From a virus: a stretch of 45,067 nt of DNA. Positions 32,067 to 39,591 of this stretch are shown here, one piece after another (the stretch's first letter is position 1; every line of letters starts with the position of its first letter). The stretch covers positions 1-45,067 of the IMG/VR virus record IMGVR_UViG_3300031507_000011. One strand, written 5' to 3'. The notes beneath the pieces were generated by a model. That model was not told where the DNA came from, did not search any database, and saw only the letters and a program-made list of their open reading frames with translations. A program made the translations under genes and the position numbers.

Positions 32067-32553
32067 GATCCCGCGCTCGGCGTGGAGTTCGTGGAAGGAA
32101 AGTGGCAAGGCGCGGCAGCTCCGCCGGCCGCTGACAGGATCCGAAGTTCTGGCGCTGGAGAACCGCCGCGACGAGCTCGCCCCAGCTGTCGCACCGTATG
32201 ACGCGCGCGAGGCTGATCGTGTTGCCCTGGCGCTCACTGATATGTACGGCGGCTATCCGTCGATGGGATCGCGCGGGGATCAATCCGTCGCAGGCCGCGT
32301 AGAGGCCGTGCGGAGGGCGGTGGCTGCATTCCCGTGCTGGGCGATCGAGAAGGCCTGCCAGTCAATCCACGCCAATGGCGTATGGCGGGACGGGGCCTAT
32401 GACCGCAAATGGCCGCCGACCGACGCCGAGATTGTCGATGCTGTCCGCGAAGCAGCCCGACTTTACACAGACAGCTATCGCTCCGCGGTGAATTTGCTTG
32501 CCGCCGAAGTCGAGGAAGATATCCGCTTCCGAGCCAGGGACGCCGCCGAATGA
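31933..32553 (+). CDS. Hypothetical protein following the replication gene
   Basis: 206 residues from ATG 31933, favoured by the upstream aaggacaggg ribosome site, although this gives a 134-base overlap with the replication gene; ATG 32032 (173 residues) is the alternative. It is helical and basic. The block VALALTDMYGGYPSMGSRGDQSVAGRVEAVRRAVAAFPCWAIEKACQSIHANGVWRDGAYDRKWPPTDAEIVDAVREAARLY resembles a domain seen next to replication initiators in rhizobial phages. A helper or loader role is possible. Confidence 0.5.
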   Translation: MEKLPPITPLAGSRDLQRSSGERSLKTRPLLTKMPPVANRTTDIEIPRSAWSSWKESGKARQLRRPLTGSEVLALENRRDELAPAVAPYDAREADRVALALTDMYGGYPSMGSRGDQSVAGRVEAVRRAVAAFPCWAIEKACQSIHANGVWRDGAYDRKWPPTDAEIVDAVREAARLYTDSYRSAVNLLAAEVEEDIRFRARDAAE

Positions 32554-32756
32554 GCGTTTTTGCGCCAGAGCTTTTTCCCCTCCGCCGGCCGCGCATGTAC
32601 ACGCCGGCCCGTGACGCCTTCCTGCGTGCCAATGTGGGCATCGATCCGGCCATCCTCGCCACCGAACTCAAGGTCAGTACCAGATTCATCTGCCGCTATC
32701 AGCGCAAGCTCGGCATCCGCCTGTGCACCTGGCACGATCATGGAGCGACGCAATGA
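32550..32756 (+). CDS. Small HTH-like protein
   Basis: 68 residues, MSVFAPELFPLRRPRMYTPARDAFLRANVGIDPAILATELKVSTRFICRYQRKLGIRLCTWHDHG. The part YTPARDAFLRANVGIDPAILATELKVSTRFICRYQRKLGIR is a plausible helix-turn-helix. Overlaps both neighbours by four bases. Confidence 0.6.
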   Translation: MSVFAPELFPLRRPRMYTPARDAFLRANVGIDPAILATELKVSTRFICRYQRKLGIRLCTWHDHGATQ

Positions 32757-32911
32757 GCAGGATCATCCGCAGAATCCGCGAGATCGCGGCATCGGAGCAC
32801 GGCGGCTGCTCGCCGTTCCCGGTCGAGCTCGCAACCGGATGCCTCGGTATCGTGGTGATGATTGGGGCTATGGTGCTGCTCGGCACGTTCTTTGTGTGGT
32901 GTTTGTCATGA
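32753..32911 (+). CDS. Small membrane protein
   Basis: 52 residues, MSRIIRRIREIAASEHGGCSPFPVELATGCLGIVVMIGAMVLLGTFFVWCLS. A basic N-terminus is followed by one membrane segment at residues 28-50. Packed with ATGA overlaps on both sides. Function unknown. Confidence 0.55.
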   Translation: MSRIIRRIREIAASEHGGCSPFPVELATGCLGIVVMIGAMVLLGTFFVWCLS

Positions 32912-33024
32912 CCCATTGGCGCCACGCGCGGCAGCACAGCAGCGAGACGGCCCACGCCGTGTTCGGATTCTATCTCGGCCTCACCTTGGGCATCGGCATC
33001 GGATACATCTCGTCATGGCTGTGA
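32908..33024 (+). CDS. Very small membrane protein
   Basis: 38 residues, MTHWRHARQHSSETAHAVFGFYLGLTLGIGIGYISSWL, with one membrane segment (residues 17-38). Its stop overlaps the next start. It may work with the 52-residue membrane protein just upstream. Function unknown. Confidence 0.5.
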   Translation: MTHWRHARQHSSETAHAVFGFYLGLTLGIGIGYISSWL

Positions 33025-33581
33025 ATGATCGCTGGGAGCCGTATCGCGTCATCCTTGACCTCGAGGGGCTGGAGGACGGTATCCTCGATCGCATCGATGA
33101 TCTCGAAACCACCTTCGAACAGATCGAGATGGCGGGCGGGATGGCGCATGGCCAGCTTCAGAAATGCCTGACCAAGAACCCCGGCAAGCGCATCGTCCAG
33201 GCCCGCAACAACCGCCATGCCAGCAACAAGCGCAACTTTGGCTGGGAAAGCCTCGGCAAGGCACTCAAGGGCACCGGCCTGGCGCTGGTGCTGGTGGTCG
33301 ACGACGAGCGGTTCAAGGATACCAAAGAGCAGTTGGTTAGGCGCAAACGGCCACGGCAAAATAGCCATGCTAAGCCCCTTAGCAAACAGGCATTGAACCA
33401 AATGATTGCAGGGGCTTTTGCCACTCATGGTAGGAAGGGCGGACTGCTTCGCTCGGCGCAACTGAGTCCGGCGATGCGACGTAAGATAGCCAAGGCAGCA
33501 GCGAGGATTAGATGGCAAAAAAGATCCCAGAAAAGCGCAGGTTCGCCTGCGGTATTATCGTCAACCAGTTGCCTCCCGTAG
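33015..33581 (+). CDS. Hypothetical basic protein with 3' end altered by the adjacent HNH gene
   Basis: 188 residues from ATG 33015. The N-terminal half is acidic and helical (LDLEGLEDGILDRIDDLETTFEQIEMAGG) followed by AHGQLQKCLTKNPGKRIVQARNNRH. The C-terminal part (KQALNQMIAGAFATHGRKGGLLRSAQLSPAMRRKIAKAAARIRWQK) is a common basic ending in phage proteins, normally finishing soon after the RW. Here it continues for about 20 residues that look random (SAGSPAVLSSTSCLP) and overlap the HNH gene by 70 bases, as if an insertion had replaced the original stop. Confidence 0.55.
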   Translation: MAVNDRWEPYRVILDLEGLEDGILDRIDDLETTFEQIEMAGGMAHGQLQKCLTKNPGKRIVQARNNRHASNKRNFGWESLGKALKGTGLALVLVVDDERFKDTKEQLVRRKRPRQNSHAKPLSKQALNQMIAGAFATHGRKGGLLRSAQLSPAMRRKIAKAAARIRWQKRSQKSAGSPAVLSSTSCLP

Positions 33582-34012
33582 GCGCCATTCTCAGCAAATT
33601 TGACGTCGACCTGGAGAAGGGTGAATTCTACTATAAGCCAGTCCCAGGCAATGATGATTGGAACAAAAATTGGGCAGGCGGCCTCGCTGGATATGGCTAC
33701 GGCACTGGGTATGTCTCAGTGAAGATTGATCAGATACCCTATCGTGCGCATCGTCTCATTTGGAAGGTAGCACATGGGCACGATCCGCGCGGTGTGATCG
33801 ATCACATCAACGGCGTACGGGATGACAACCGATTGGAAAACCTGCGGGATGTGATGCCGGTTGAGAACGCGCGCAACGCAGTCGATGGCAGGTGGTCACG
33901 AGAACTTGCAAGGCGTGCCGATGTAGCCAAGCGCGATCGGCAGGCGAGGATTGAGGCGCGAGAACGTGAGTTGCTGGCGCGGCTGAAGGCAAAATATGAG
34001 GCTGCGGCATGA
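33512..34012 (+). CDS. HNH endonuclease
   Basis: 166 residues. SVKIDQIPYRAHRLIWKVAHGHDPRGVIDHINGVRDDNRLENLRDVMPVENARN is the HNH_3 core: AHRLIW, then DHINGVRDDNRLENLR. An N-terminal region with a WNKNWAGGLAGYGYGTGYVSV sheet precedes it; the C-terminal 40 residues are a basic coiled helix (AKRDRQARIEARERELLARLKAKYE). Its 5' end overlaps the preceding gene out of frame. A mobile endonuclease with no visible host function. Confidence 0.85.
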   Translation: MAKKIPEKRRFACGIIVNQLPPVGAILSKFDVDLEKGEFYYKPVPGNDDWNKNWAGGLAGYGYGTGYVSVKIDQIPYRAHRLIWKVAHGHDPRGVIDHINGVRDDNRLENLRDVMPVENARNAVDGRWSRELARRADVAKRDRQARIEARERELLARLKAKYEAAA

Positions 34013-35361
34013 GCGAGACCGAGGCGCAGCTCAAGCAGCGCGGCCATGAGCATCTCCTGGCCGGGGATTTCGCCAGCGCCAGGCCCGTCTACGAGATGTT
34101 GATGGCCATGGGCAGCCGCGACATCGAGGCGCGGTTCTGTCATGCGCAATTGATCGATGATGGCACCCATGCCCGCCGCGCCGAGGCGCGGGATATGCTG
34201 CTGGAGATTCTGGACGAGAACCCCGGCATGCTGGAGCAGGGAAGCGGGCCGGATCTGCTGGTGGTCAGGGCCGCGGCCCAGCGCTGCGCCACCGTCGGGC
34301 CATTCGACCGGGCGATCGCGCTGTACCGCGTACTGGCGCGGCTATCGGGCGACGCCAGTGATTATTTCCAGCTCAGCGAGATCCTGACGCAGGGCAATTT
34401 CCTGGGAGAATCAATCCGGAGTCTGGAGAAGGCGATCGAGCTTGATCCCGCCTATCACACGCCAGCCAATCGCGAGACGCTGGAGATAGCAAGATCGCGC
34501 GTGACCAGGGCCAAAGAGAAGACCGTCGGCCGCTACCCGGACACACCGGCATTCCATGGCGATCTGCAAGCGCTGATTCGCGGCCATATCGCGGTCAATC
34601 TGACCAGCGAGCCAAAATTCCTGAACAAGAGCAGCAGGTTCTTCACGATGGGGTCGTGCTTTGCCCGCAACCTCTCCATGAGCCTGTTCAGGAGCGGCTA
34701 TGTCAGCCATCACATGGAAATATCGGAATACATCAACACGACGTTTGCGAACCGGATGTTTGTGGATTGGCTCAGCGGCGCCGATATCCCTGATGATATC
34801 CGCGATCGTCTGCTTGAGCTGCTGCCACTGAGCTGGCATCGAGACAAGACGCTTGGGGTGATCGGGAGCAGCGACGTGTTCATCCTGACGCTTGGCGTGG
34901 CCGCAGCATTCTTCGATCGGGTGACAGGGGAGTTCGTGCTGCCGCGACCGAGCGCGCTGAACTCGCGGGCATTGGCCGAGAAATACCGCTTTCGCACCGC
35001 AACCGTGCAGGAGAACGTCGACAATGTCCTGCATCTGATCGCCTTCGTCAGGTCCATCAATCCCCGCATCAGGATCGTGGTGACGGTCTCGCCGGTGCCG
35101 CTATTGGCTTCGTTCGAATTCGAATCAGCGGTGCAGGCCGACTGCCTGTCGAAATGCACCATGCGGCTCGTCGCGCATGAGGTGGTGAACAACTCAGGGA
35201 TTGCCGATATCCTCTATTGGCCATCGTTCGAGGTGTTCCGGTGGGCCGCCTCCAATGCCAGCGACTATTACGCGGCCGACGATGGCGCGGCCTGGCATGT
35301 CTCGGAGGACAAGGTCGCCGGCACGGTCAGGGCATTCGTCGAGATGTTTTCGGGCGACTAG
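34009..35361 (+). CDS. TPR-GSCFA domain protein
   Basis: 450 residues. Residues about 1-165 are helical TPR-like repeats (AQLKQRGHEHLLAGDFASARPVYEMLMAMG, DRAIALYRVLARLSGDASDYFQLSEIL, GESIRSLEKAIELDPAYHTPAN). Residues about 200-445 carry the GSCFA domain, with the defining FFTMGSCFARNLSMSLFRSGY and the later SSDVFILTLGVAAAFFDRVTGEFV, VTVSPVPL and WHVSEDKVAGTVRAFVEMF. GSCFA proteins are relatives of SGNH hydrolases of unknown substrate in bacteria. In a phage early/late border position it could deacylate host surface polysaccharide or act on the cell wall, but this is speculative. Confidence 0.8.
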   Translation: MSETEAQLKQRGHEHLLAGDFASARPVYEMLMAMGSRDIEARFCHAQLIDDGTHARRAEARDMLLEILDENPGMLEQGSGPDLLVVRAAAQRCATVGPFDRAIALYRVLARLSGDASDYFQLSEILTQGNFLGESIRSLEKAIELDPAYHTPANRETLEIARSRVTRAKEKTVGRYPDTPAFHGDLQALIRGHIAVNLTSEPKFLNKSSRFFTMGSCFARNLSMSLFRSGYVSHHMEISEYINTTFANRMFVDWLSGADIPDDIRDRLLELLPLSWHRDKTLGVIGSSDVFILTLGVAAAFFDRVTGEFVLPRPSALNSRALAEKYRFRTATVQENVDNVLHLIAFVRSINPRIRIVVTVSPVPLLASFEFESAVQADCLSKCTMRLVAHEVVNNSGIADILYWPSFEVFRWAASNASDYYAADDGAAWHVSEDKVAGTVRAFVEMFSGD

Positions 35362-35365
35362 CGGA

Positions 35366-35380
35366 GCGGTGCGTTGTTGG
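35366..35380 (+). promoter_or_regulatory. Late-region repeat element, copy 3
   Basis: GCGGTGCGTTGTTGG, 4 bases after the TAG of the GSCFA gene and 43 bases before ATG 35409. No ribosome site is visible before that ATG. It is the leftmost copy in genome order and opens the late region. Confidence 0.6.
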
Positions 35381-35408
35381 ATGGCACAACTGTGTCCAGC
35401 ATCGACGC

Positions 35409-36035
35409 ATGCAATCGCGCAAGCGCTTATCGCCAAATCTCAAGGTCTATTCGACAAAGCAAAAGCCTCGCGGTCGCGCCGGCAAGCGCTCGCCCATGCA
35501 ATTGGTGGCATTGCGCATGGCGGACTTGGCGATATTGTTTCGCAGCCGATATGGCTATGAACTCCCGAACGACGACGCGGGCCGCGATGATTTGGTCGTC
35601 GCGCTCAACCATCTTGCCTGCTTGGCCCATCCTCGAGGCCATATAGCCAATTGGATCGAAATATGGGCCCCGTGGCTCACTGCAGCCGAGCAACGGGACA
35701 TAGTCGCCCCGATCCTTGCCAACCCCACGCGATGGAAGGCCGATGCACTCGCATGGCGCCTCAGATTGACAATGGAGCAGCGAACCATGCTTGGAATCAC
35801 GACAATCGGTGCAATCGACATGAACAAGGGCGCACGCACCAAGCGTCGCAACCAGCGCGATCGCGAGCGTAAGGCCAAGCAGCGACGCGCCAAGGGGATC
35901 AAGCCGCGCAAGGCCTACGAAGCCCAGTCAATCAGTCGGCAGAAGCCATGGGAAGCCGAGGGCATCTCACGCCGCACATGGTATCGACGCCAGAGTGCAC
36001 TTGTGCCACATGGCACAGGTCCGGCTACAGCATAA
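35409..36035 (+). CDS. Putative DNA-binding regulator, candidate late regulator
   Basis: 208 residues from ATG 35409, placed by its 43-base distance from the repeat element. The N-terminus is basic (MQSRKRLSPNLKVYSTKQKPRGRAGKRSP). The middle is RDDLVVALNHLACL...IEIWAPWLTAAEQRDIVAPILANPTRWKADALAWRLRLTMEQRTMLGITTIGAID, and the C-terminus strongly basic with KPWEAEGISRRTWYRRQ, a helix-turn-helix-like ending. This family is frequent in rhizobial genomes and phages, with unknown role. As the first gene behind a late element it is my best candidate for the activator of that element. Confidence 0.6.
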   Translation: MQSRKRLSPNLKVYSTKQKPRGRAGKRSPMQLVALRMADLAILFRSRYGYELPNDDAGRDDLVVALNHLACLAHPRGHIANWIEIWAPWLTAAEQRDIVAPILANPTRWKADALAWRLRLTMEQRTMLGITTIGAIDMNKGARTKRRNQRDRERKAKQRRAKGIKPRKAYEAQSISRQKPWEAEGISRRTWYRRQSALVPHGTGPATA

Positions 36036-36486
36036 GCCTATCTATTGCTGTAGATGCACTTGTGCCATGTGGTGCGCAGCCAAAGCGCATGCCAACCCAT
36101 TGCCGAACAGCCTTGCTTGTCAATTCAACGGGGATACGAGAGGGAACTCGTTGTTCGACCCAACGCGATAACGATCAATCTGGCATCGTCTTAACCACCC
36201 GTTAACGTGATGACTGATCTAAACAGTTGATATTGTTGATACATTGCAATTGCGTCAGTCATAGATGCACTGAGACCAGCTCGAGGCAGCGACCTCGAGC
36301 GAAACGGCTCAACTTCGCAACGTGTTGATATCATTGGAAAAAAGACCCAGTAGGTACCGGGGTGGGAGGAAAACCTGGCGCCGGTGAGATATTCGACATC
36401 CCTCCTCTTTTGCGCGCGGCTTTCTGAGACTTTCCAATGACTTGATGTTCATTTTTACGGCGGCCGGTTTTGAAAACCTCTGGCTG
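36036..36486. other. Long intergenic region before terminase, possible packaging/regulatory site
   Basis: 451 bases without a supported gene. It holds two similar words, TGTGCCACATGGCACA (palindromic, about 36003-36018, overlapping the end of the previous gene) and TGTGCCATGTGGTGCG (about 36063-36078). ATGACTGA (36210-36217) and TCAGTCAT (36255-36262) flank an AT-rich stretch with TTGATA repeats. A perfect hairpin GCTCGAGG-CAGCGA-CCTCGAGC lies at 36279-36300. A pac or cos site here would fit its position just upstream of TerS. Confidence 0.4.
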
Positions 36487-36501
36487 GCGGTGCGTTGTTT
36501 A
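36487..36501 (+). promoter_or_regulatory. Late-region repeat element, copy 4
   Basis: GCGGTGCGTTGTTTA, 44 bases before ATG 36531 of the TerS-like gene. The last three bases differ from the other copies. It is the only copy far (451 bases) from the previous stop codon. No ribosome site precedes the ATG. Confidence 0.55.
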
Positions 36502-36530
36502 TGGTTTGCCTGACGGTTACTGCCGTTACT

Positions 36531-37037
36531 ATGACGAACGAATTTGAATTTGGCCCGAAAATGCGGGTGCTGACGGAGAAGCAGCGCGCGTTTGTGATGG
36601 CGATGGTCGAGTTCCCGAACCAGACGCATGCGGATGCGGCGCGGATGGCGGGATATTCAGACGCTGGCGATGGGTGCAAGGTCAGGGCCTGTAACCTGTT
36701 GCAGGACAAGCGGATTGTTGAAGCGCTGCAGGAGCAGGCAGGCAAGAAGCTGTGGGCGATTTCGCTGAAGGCGGCGAGCCGGCTCGAGCGGTTGCTGGAC
36801 AGCGAAGACGATGTTGTTGCTTTGCGGGCGACTGGGATGGTGCTGGACCGGGTTGGGCACGCGGCGGCGCAGAACATCAATATCCATCAGCATGTGACGG
36901 ACGAATCCGGCAAGGTGATCCTCGACCGGATCCAGGCATTGTCCGAGAAGCTTGGCGTTCCGGTGAGGCAGTTGCTGGCAAAGCCGGCTGTGCCGGTGGT
37001 TGATGTTGAGTTCTCGGAAGTGGAGATTGAAAAATGA
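36531..37037 (+). CDS. terS: Terminase small subunit
   Basis: 168 residues from ATG 36531, the start set by the distance to the repeat element; GTG/ATG codons further upstream would lengthen it by about 12 residues. RVLTEKQRAFVMAMVEFPNQTHADAARMAGYSDAGDGCKVRACNLLQDKRIVEALQEQAG is the DNA-binding helix-turn-helix of the Terminase_2-like family. The C-terminal part (DRIQALSEKLGVPVRQLLAKPA.PVVDVEFSEVEIE) should contact TerL or the portal. It recognises the packaging site, perhaps in the preceding intergenic region. Confidence 0.85.
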   Translation: MTNEFEFGPKMRVLTEKQRAFVMAMVEFPNQTHADAARMAGYSDAGDGCKVRACNLLQDKRIVEALQEQAGKKLWAISLKAASRLERLLDSEDDVVALRATGMVLDRVGHAAAQNINIHQHVTDESGKVILDRIQALSEKLGVPVRQLLAKPAVPVVDVEFSEVEIEK

Positions 37038-37222
37038 GTTTAGGTGGATTTGATCTTATCGCCGATCTGCGCCTTTTGCTGGATCAGGTACCGATGGTTG
37101 AGCGGCAACGGCAAGTAGTTCTTCAAGCGATAAAGGAGCTTGAACCGATATATGAGGAAAGGCGTCGACTGCGGTTCAGGTCGTCATCGCTCAAATACCT
37201 CAATGATCCCGCTGATGGCTGA
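37034..37222 (+). CDS. Small protein between terminase genes
   Basis: 62 residues, MSLGGFDLIADLRLLLDQVPMVERQRQVVLQAIKELEPIYEERRRLRFRSSSLKYLNDPADG. Helical and amphipathic; its start overlaps TerS (ATGA) and its end overlaps TerL by 8 bases. Similar small helical genes lie between terminase genes in other phages. Function unknown. Confidence 0.5.
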   Translation: MSLGGFDLIADLRLLLDQVPMVERQRQVVLQAIKELEPIYEERRRLRFRSSSLKYLNDPADG

Positions 37223-38669
37223 GCCGTCACTTTCCGAACTTCAGGACATCCTGGCGGGCTTGCAGGCGCTGGACTATCGGCGGACCTTCCAGCAGTTTTT
37301 CGATTTCCAGCCCTATGCGCGGCAGCGTGAGTTCCTGAAGGCGGGGGCTGCGTTCAGCGAGCGGCTGCTGATTGCCGGCAACCAGAACGGCAAGACGCAT
37401 GTCGGGGCCTATGAGGCGGCCTGTCACATGACGGGGCTGTATCCCGATGACTGGCAGGGGCGGCGGTTTGCGAAGCCGACGCGGGGCTGGATCGCCGGCG
37501 AGACCTCGCTTGTGGTGCGGGACGTGCAGCAGAAGAAGCTGTGCGGCGAGCCGGGCGTGGATGCGGCGTTCGGCTCGGGGATGATCCCGAAGGACCTGTT
37601 CACTGACAAACCGTCGATGGCGCGCGGCATTACCGATGCCTATGACACGATCCAGGTCCGGCATGTCTCGGGCGGGGTGTCGGTGGCGCGGTTCAAGTCG
37701 TATGAGCAGGGCCGGCAGAAGTTCCAGGGCGAGACGCTGGACTGGATCTGGTTCGACGAAGAGCCGCCGATGGATATCTATTCGGAGGGGCTGACCAGGA
37801 CCGCGGCGACGCACGGCATCGTGTTCATGACGTTCACGCCGCTGCAGGGCCCGACCGACGTCGTCAACCGCTTCCTTGACGAACCCTCGCCATACCGCAC
37901 AACGATCACGATGACGATCGAGGATGCCGAGCACATCACCCGCGAGGAGAAGGATCGGCTGATCGCGTCGTGGCCGGCGCATGAGCGCGAGGCGCGGGCG
38001 CGCGGCACGCCGATGCTGGGCTCGGGGCGGATCTTCACAGCGCCGGAGGATTCGGTCACCGAGGAGCTGATCAAGTCGGTGCCTGACCACTGGTTCAAGC
38101 TGGGTGGCCTTGATTTTGGCATCGATCACCCGTTCGGCTTCGTGCTCATTCTGTGGGACAAGGACGCCGACGTGATCCACGTCCACCACTGCTACCGCGT
38201 CCGTGACGCGCTGCCGATCCAGCACGCCGACGCGATCAAGAAGGTGGCGGCCGCGGTCCCGGTGGCGTGGCCGGTGGACGGCAATGTGCGCCGCGACGAC
38301 GGCAAGCCGATGGCGGACCACTACAAGCGGCATGGCGTCAAGATGCTGCCGGGACATGCGACCTGGCCCGACGGCTCCGTATCGACCGAGGCCGGCGTGA
38401 TGGAGATCGACGAGCGGGAAAAATCGGGCCGGATCAAATACGCCAGCCATCTGTCCGACCTGCTTGCCGAGCGGCGGATGTATCACCGCAAGGACGGCAA
38501 GATCGTGAAGGTTGGAGATGACCTGCTCTCGGCGCTGCGCACCGCCGTGATGGCAAAGCGGCAAGCCCGCCAAGTCCCGCTCGGACCAAACGGCGGTAGC
38601 GGAACGGGCGGTGGCCCCCGCGCACCCGTAGCCCCCGGCACGGAGTTTGACCTCTTCACGGGTCAGTAG
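37215..38669 (+). CDS. terL: Terminase large subunit
   Basis: 484 residues from ATG 37215 (MAEPSLSELQDIL); ATG 37203 is possible. Walker A is IAGNQNGKT (residues about 53-61), Walker B is LDWIWFDEEPPMD, and the coupling motif is IVFMTFTPLQG. The nuclease domain starts LGGLDFGIDHPFGF with the first catalytic Asp, and VDGNVRRDDGKPM continues it. This is the ATPase and endonuclease that cuts and packages DNA. Nearly identical motif order occurs in podovirus terminases of the Terminase_6 group. Confidence 0.93.
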   Translation: MAEPSLSELQDILAGLQALDYRRTFQQFFDFQPYARQREFLKAGAAFSERLLIAGNQNGKTHVGAYEAACHMTGLYPDDWQGRRFAKPTRGWIAGETSLVVRDVQQKKLCGEPGVDAAFGSGMIPKDLFTDKPSMARGITDAYDTIQVRHVSGGVSVARFKSYEQGRQKFQGETLDWIWFDEEPPMDIYSEGLTRTAATHGIVFMTFTPLQGPTDVVNRFLDEPSPYRTTITMTIEDAEHITREEKDRLIASWPAHEREARARGTPMLGSGRIFTAPEDSVTEELIKSVPDHWFKLGGLDFGIDHPFGFVLILWDKDADVIHVHHCYRVRDALPIQHADAIKKVAAAVPVAWPVDGNVRRDDGKPMADHYKRHGVKMLPGHATWPDGSVSTEAGVMEIDEREKSGRIKYASHLSDLLAERRMYHRKDGKIVKVGDDLLSALRTAVMAKRQARQVPLGPNGGSGTGGGPRAPVAPGTEFDLFTGQ

Positions 38670-38677
38670 TTCCCTCG

Positions 38678-38692
38678 GCGGTGCGTTGCTGG
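38678..38692 (+). promoter_or_regulatory. Late-region repeat element, copy 5
   Basis: GCGGTGCGTTGCTGG, 8 bases after the TerL stop (38669) and 44 bases before ATG 38722. The leader ends in ccttcccggcc, without a ribosome site, closely like the leader of copy 2. Confidence 0.6.
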
Positions 38693-38721
38693 CTGGCCGC
38701 ATCCCGCACACCTTCCCGGCC

Positions 38722-38958
38722 ATGGGCTTCCTTTCCTCATTCACGGGCTCCGCAGTCGCCGATCTCGGCCTTGGCGCCGGTGGCGGGCTGGGCGGCCAGT
38801 TCGCCAGCGATGTGCAGTCCGAGACGGACGAGCAGCGCAAGAAGCGGCTGTTGCAGATGCAGCAGGCCAAGCTGATGGGCCCGGCCGGCTCGCTCGCGGT
38901 GAACAGCCTGTTCGGCTCGCGTGGAGGCATGGGAGGGGCATCAGGTGCTGGCTACTAG
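38722..38958 (+). CDS. Small protein at head of portal operon
   Basis: 78 residues from ATG 38722, 44 bases from the repeat element. MGFLSSFTGSAVADLGLGAGGGLGGQFASDVQSETDEQRKKRLLQMQQAKLMGPAGSLAVNSLFGSRGG has Gly-rich ends and one amphipathic helix. Similar small Gly-rich proteins are coded before portal genes in related podoviruses. Function unknown. Confidence 0.65.
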   Translation: MGFLSSFTGSAVADLGLGAGGGLGGQFASDVQSETDEQRKKRLLQMQQAKLMGPAGSLAVNSLFGSRGGMGGASGAGY

Positions 38959-39415
38959 CCTCGAGAAGCGCCTTGGCTTCGACCTGCGCGCGACATGGCA
39001 GGTCCGGATGCTGATCGCAACCACCGGGATCGACCGCGCCGTCGTCATGTCGGTGCTGGCGCACAATTACGACGAGCAGATGCCCTATGTGCTGACGGTC
39101 GCGTTCTCCTGGTATGTCGGGCCGCGCACAGAGATACCGCTGCCGTCACTGACCTCGGCCGCGCGCATCGACAAGGCAGGCCGCATCGTCGCCGACATGG
39201 TCGATCGCCAGGGTCGCAAGCGCAAGGATCAGGTGATTTTCGCGAGCGAGATCAAGCTGCGGGATTCGTTTCGCCGGCTCGCCGATCACCTGAAACTCAG
39301 CGACGGTGACCGCATCGAGATGTTCCACGCCGTGCAGCGCTGGGTGGTCGCCGACCGCCGCCTCGATCCCACCATGAACCCGCTGGACCCAGACGCAAAA
39401 CGATTGGTGAACTGA
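38945..39415 (+). CDS. Hypothetical protein of head module
   Basis: 156 residues from GTG 38945, chosen for the strong ggagggg ribosome site 6 bases upstream. It begins VLATSLEKRLGFDLRATWQVRMLIATTGIDRAVVMSVLAHNYDEQMPYVLTVAFSWYVGPRTEIPLPSLT. The protein is alpha/beta with a helical C-terminus (LRDSFRRLADHLKLSDGDRIEMFHAVQRWVVADRRLD). No family recognised. Confidence 0.6.
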   Translation: MLATSLEKRLGFDLRATWQVRMLIATTGIDRAVVMSVLAHNYDEQMPYVLTVAFSWYVGPRTEIPLPSLTSAARIDKAGRIVADMVDRQGRKRKDQVIFASEIKLRDSFRRLADHLKLSDGDRIEMFHAVQRWVVADRRLDPTMNPLDPDAKRLVN

Positions 39416-39591
39416 TGGCTGAAGTACTCAAGCGCAATCATTACGGACAATTCGACTACCTCAATGATGAGGATTCGAAGGTCTATGCAGAGGTTTGCAA
39501 TAGCAATGATCCAAAGGATCAAAAAATCAAAACACTACTTGAGCGTTTAGCTTCGTCATCGCGCGACGCTCACCGCGCGTCGAGGTATTGA
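39415..39591 (+). CDS. Small AT-rich gene upstream of portal
   Basis: 58 residues, MAEVLKRNHYGQFDYLNDEDSKVYAEVCNSNDPKDQKIKTLLERLASSSRDAHRASRY. The gene is clearly lower in GC than its neighbours (aattcgactacc, aaaaaatcaaaac), which suggests recent gain. It overlaps the previous stop (TGATG) and ends directly against the TTG start of the portal gene. Function unknown. Confidence 0.55.
   Translation: MAEVLKRNHYGQFDYLNDEDSKVYAEVCNSNDPKDQKIKTLLERLASSSRDAHRASRY

Noticed and set aside
36279-36300. Perfect hairpin read as an intrinsic terminator
   Set aside because: No T-run follows the stem on either strand, so it was not called a terminator.
37227-38930. 567-codon leftward ORF opposite TerL
   Set aside because: Antisense shadow of a GC-rich gene: Arg/Pro/His-rich, no motif, and the opposite strand encodes a clear terminase.
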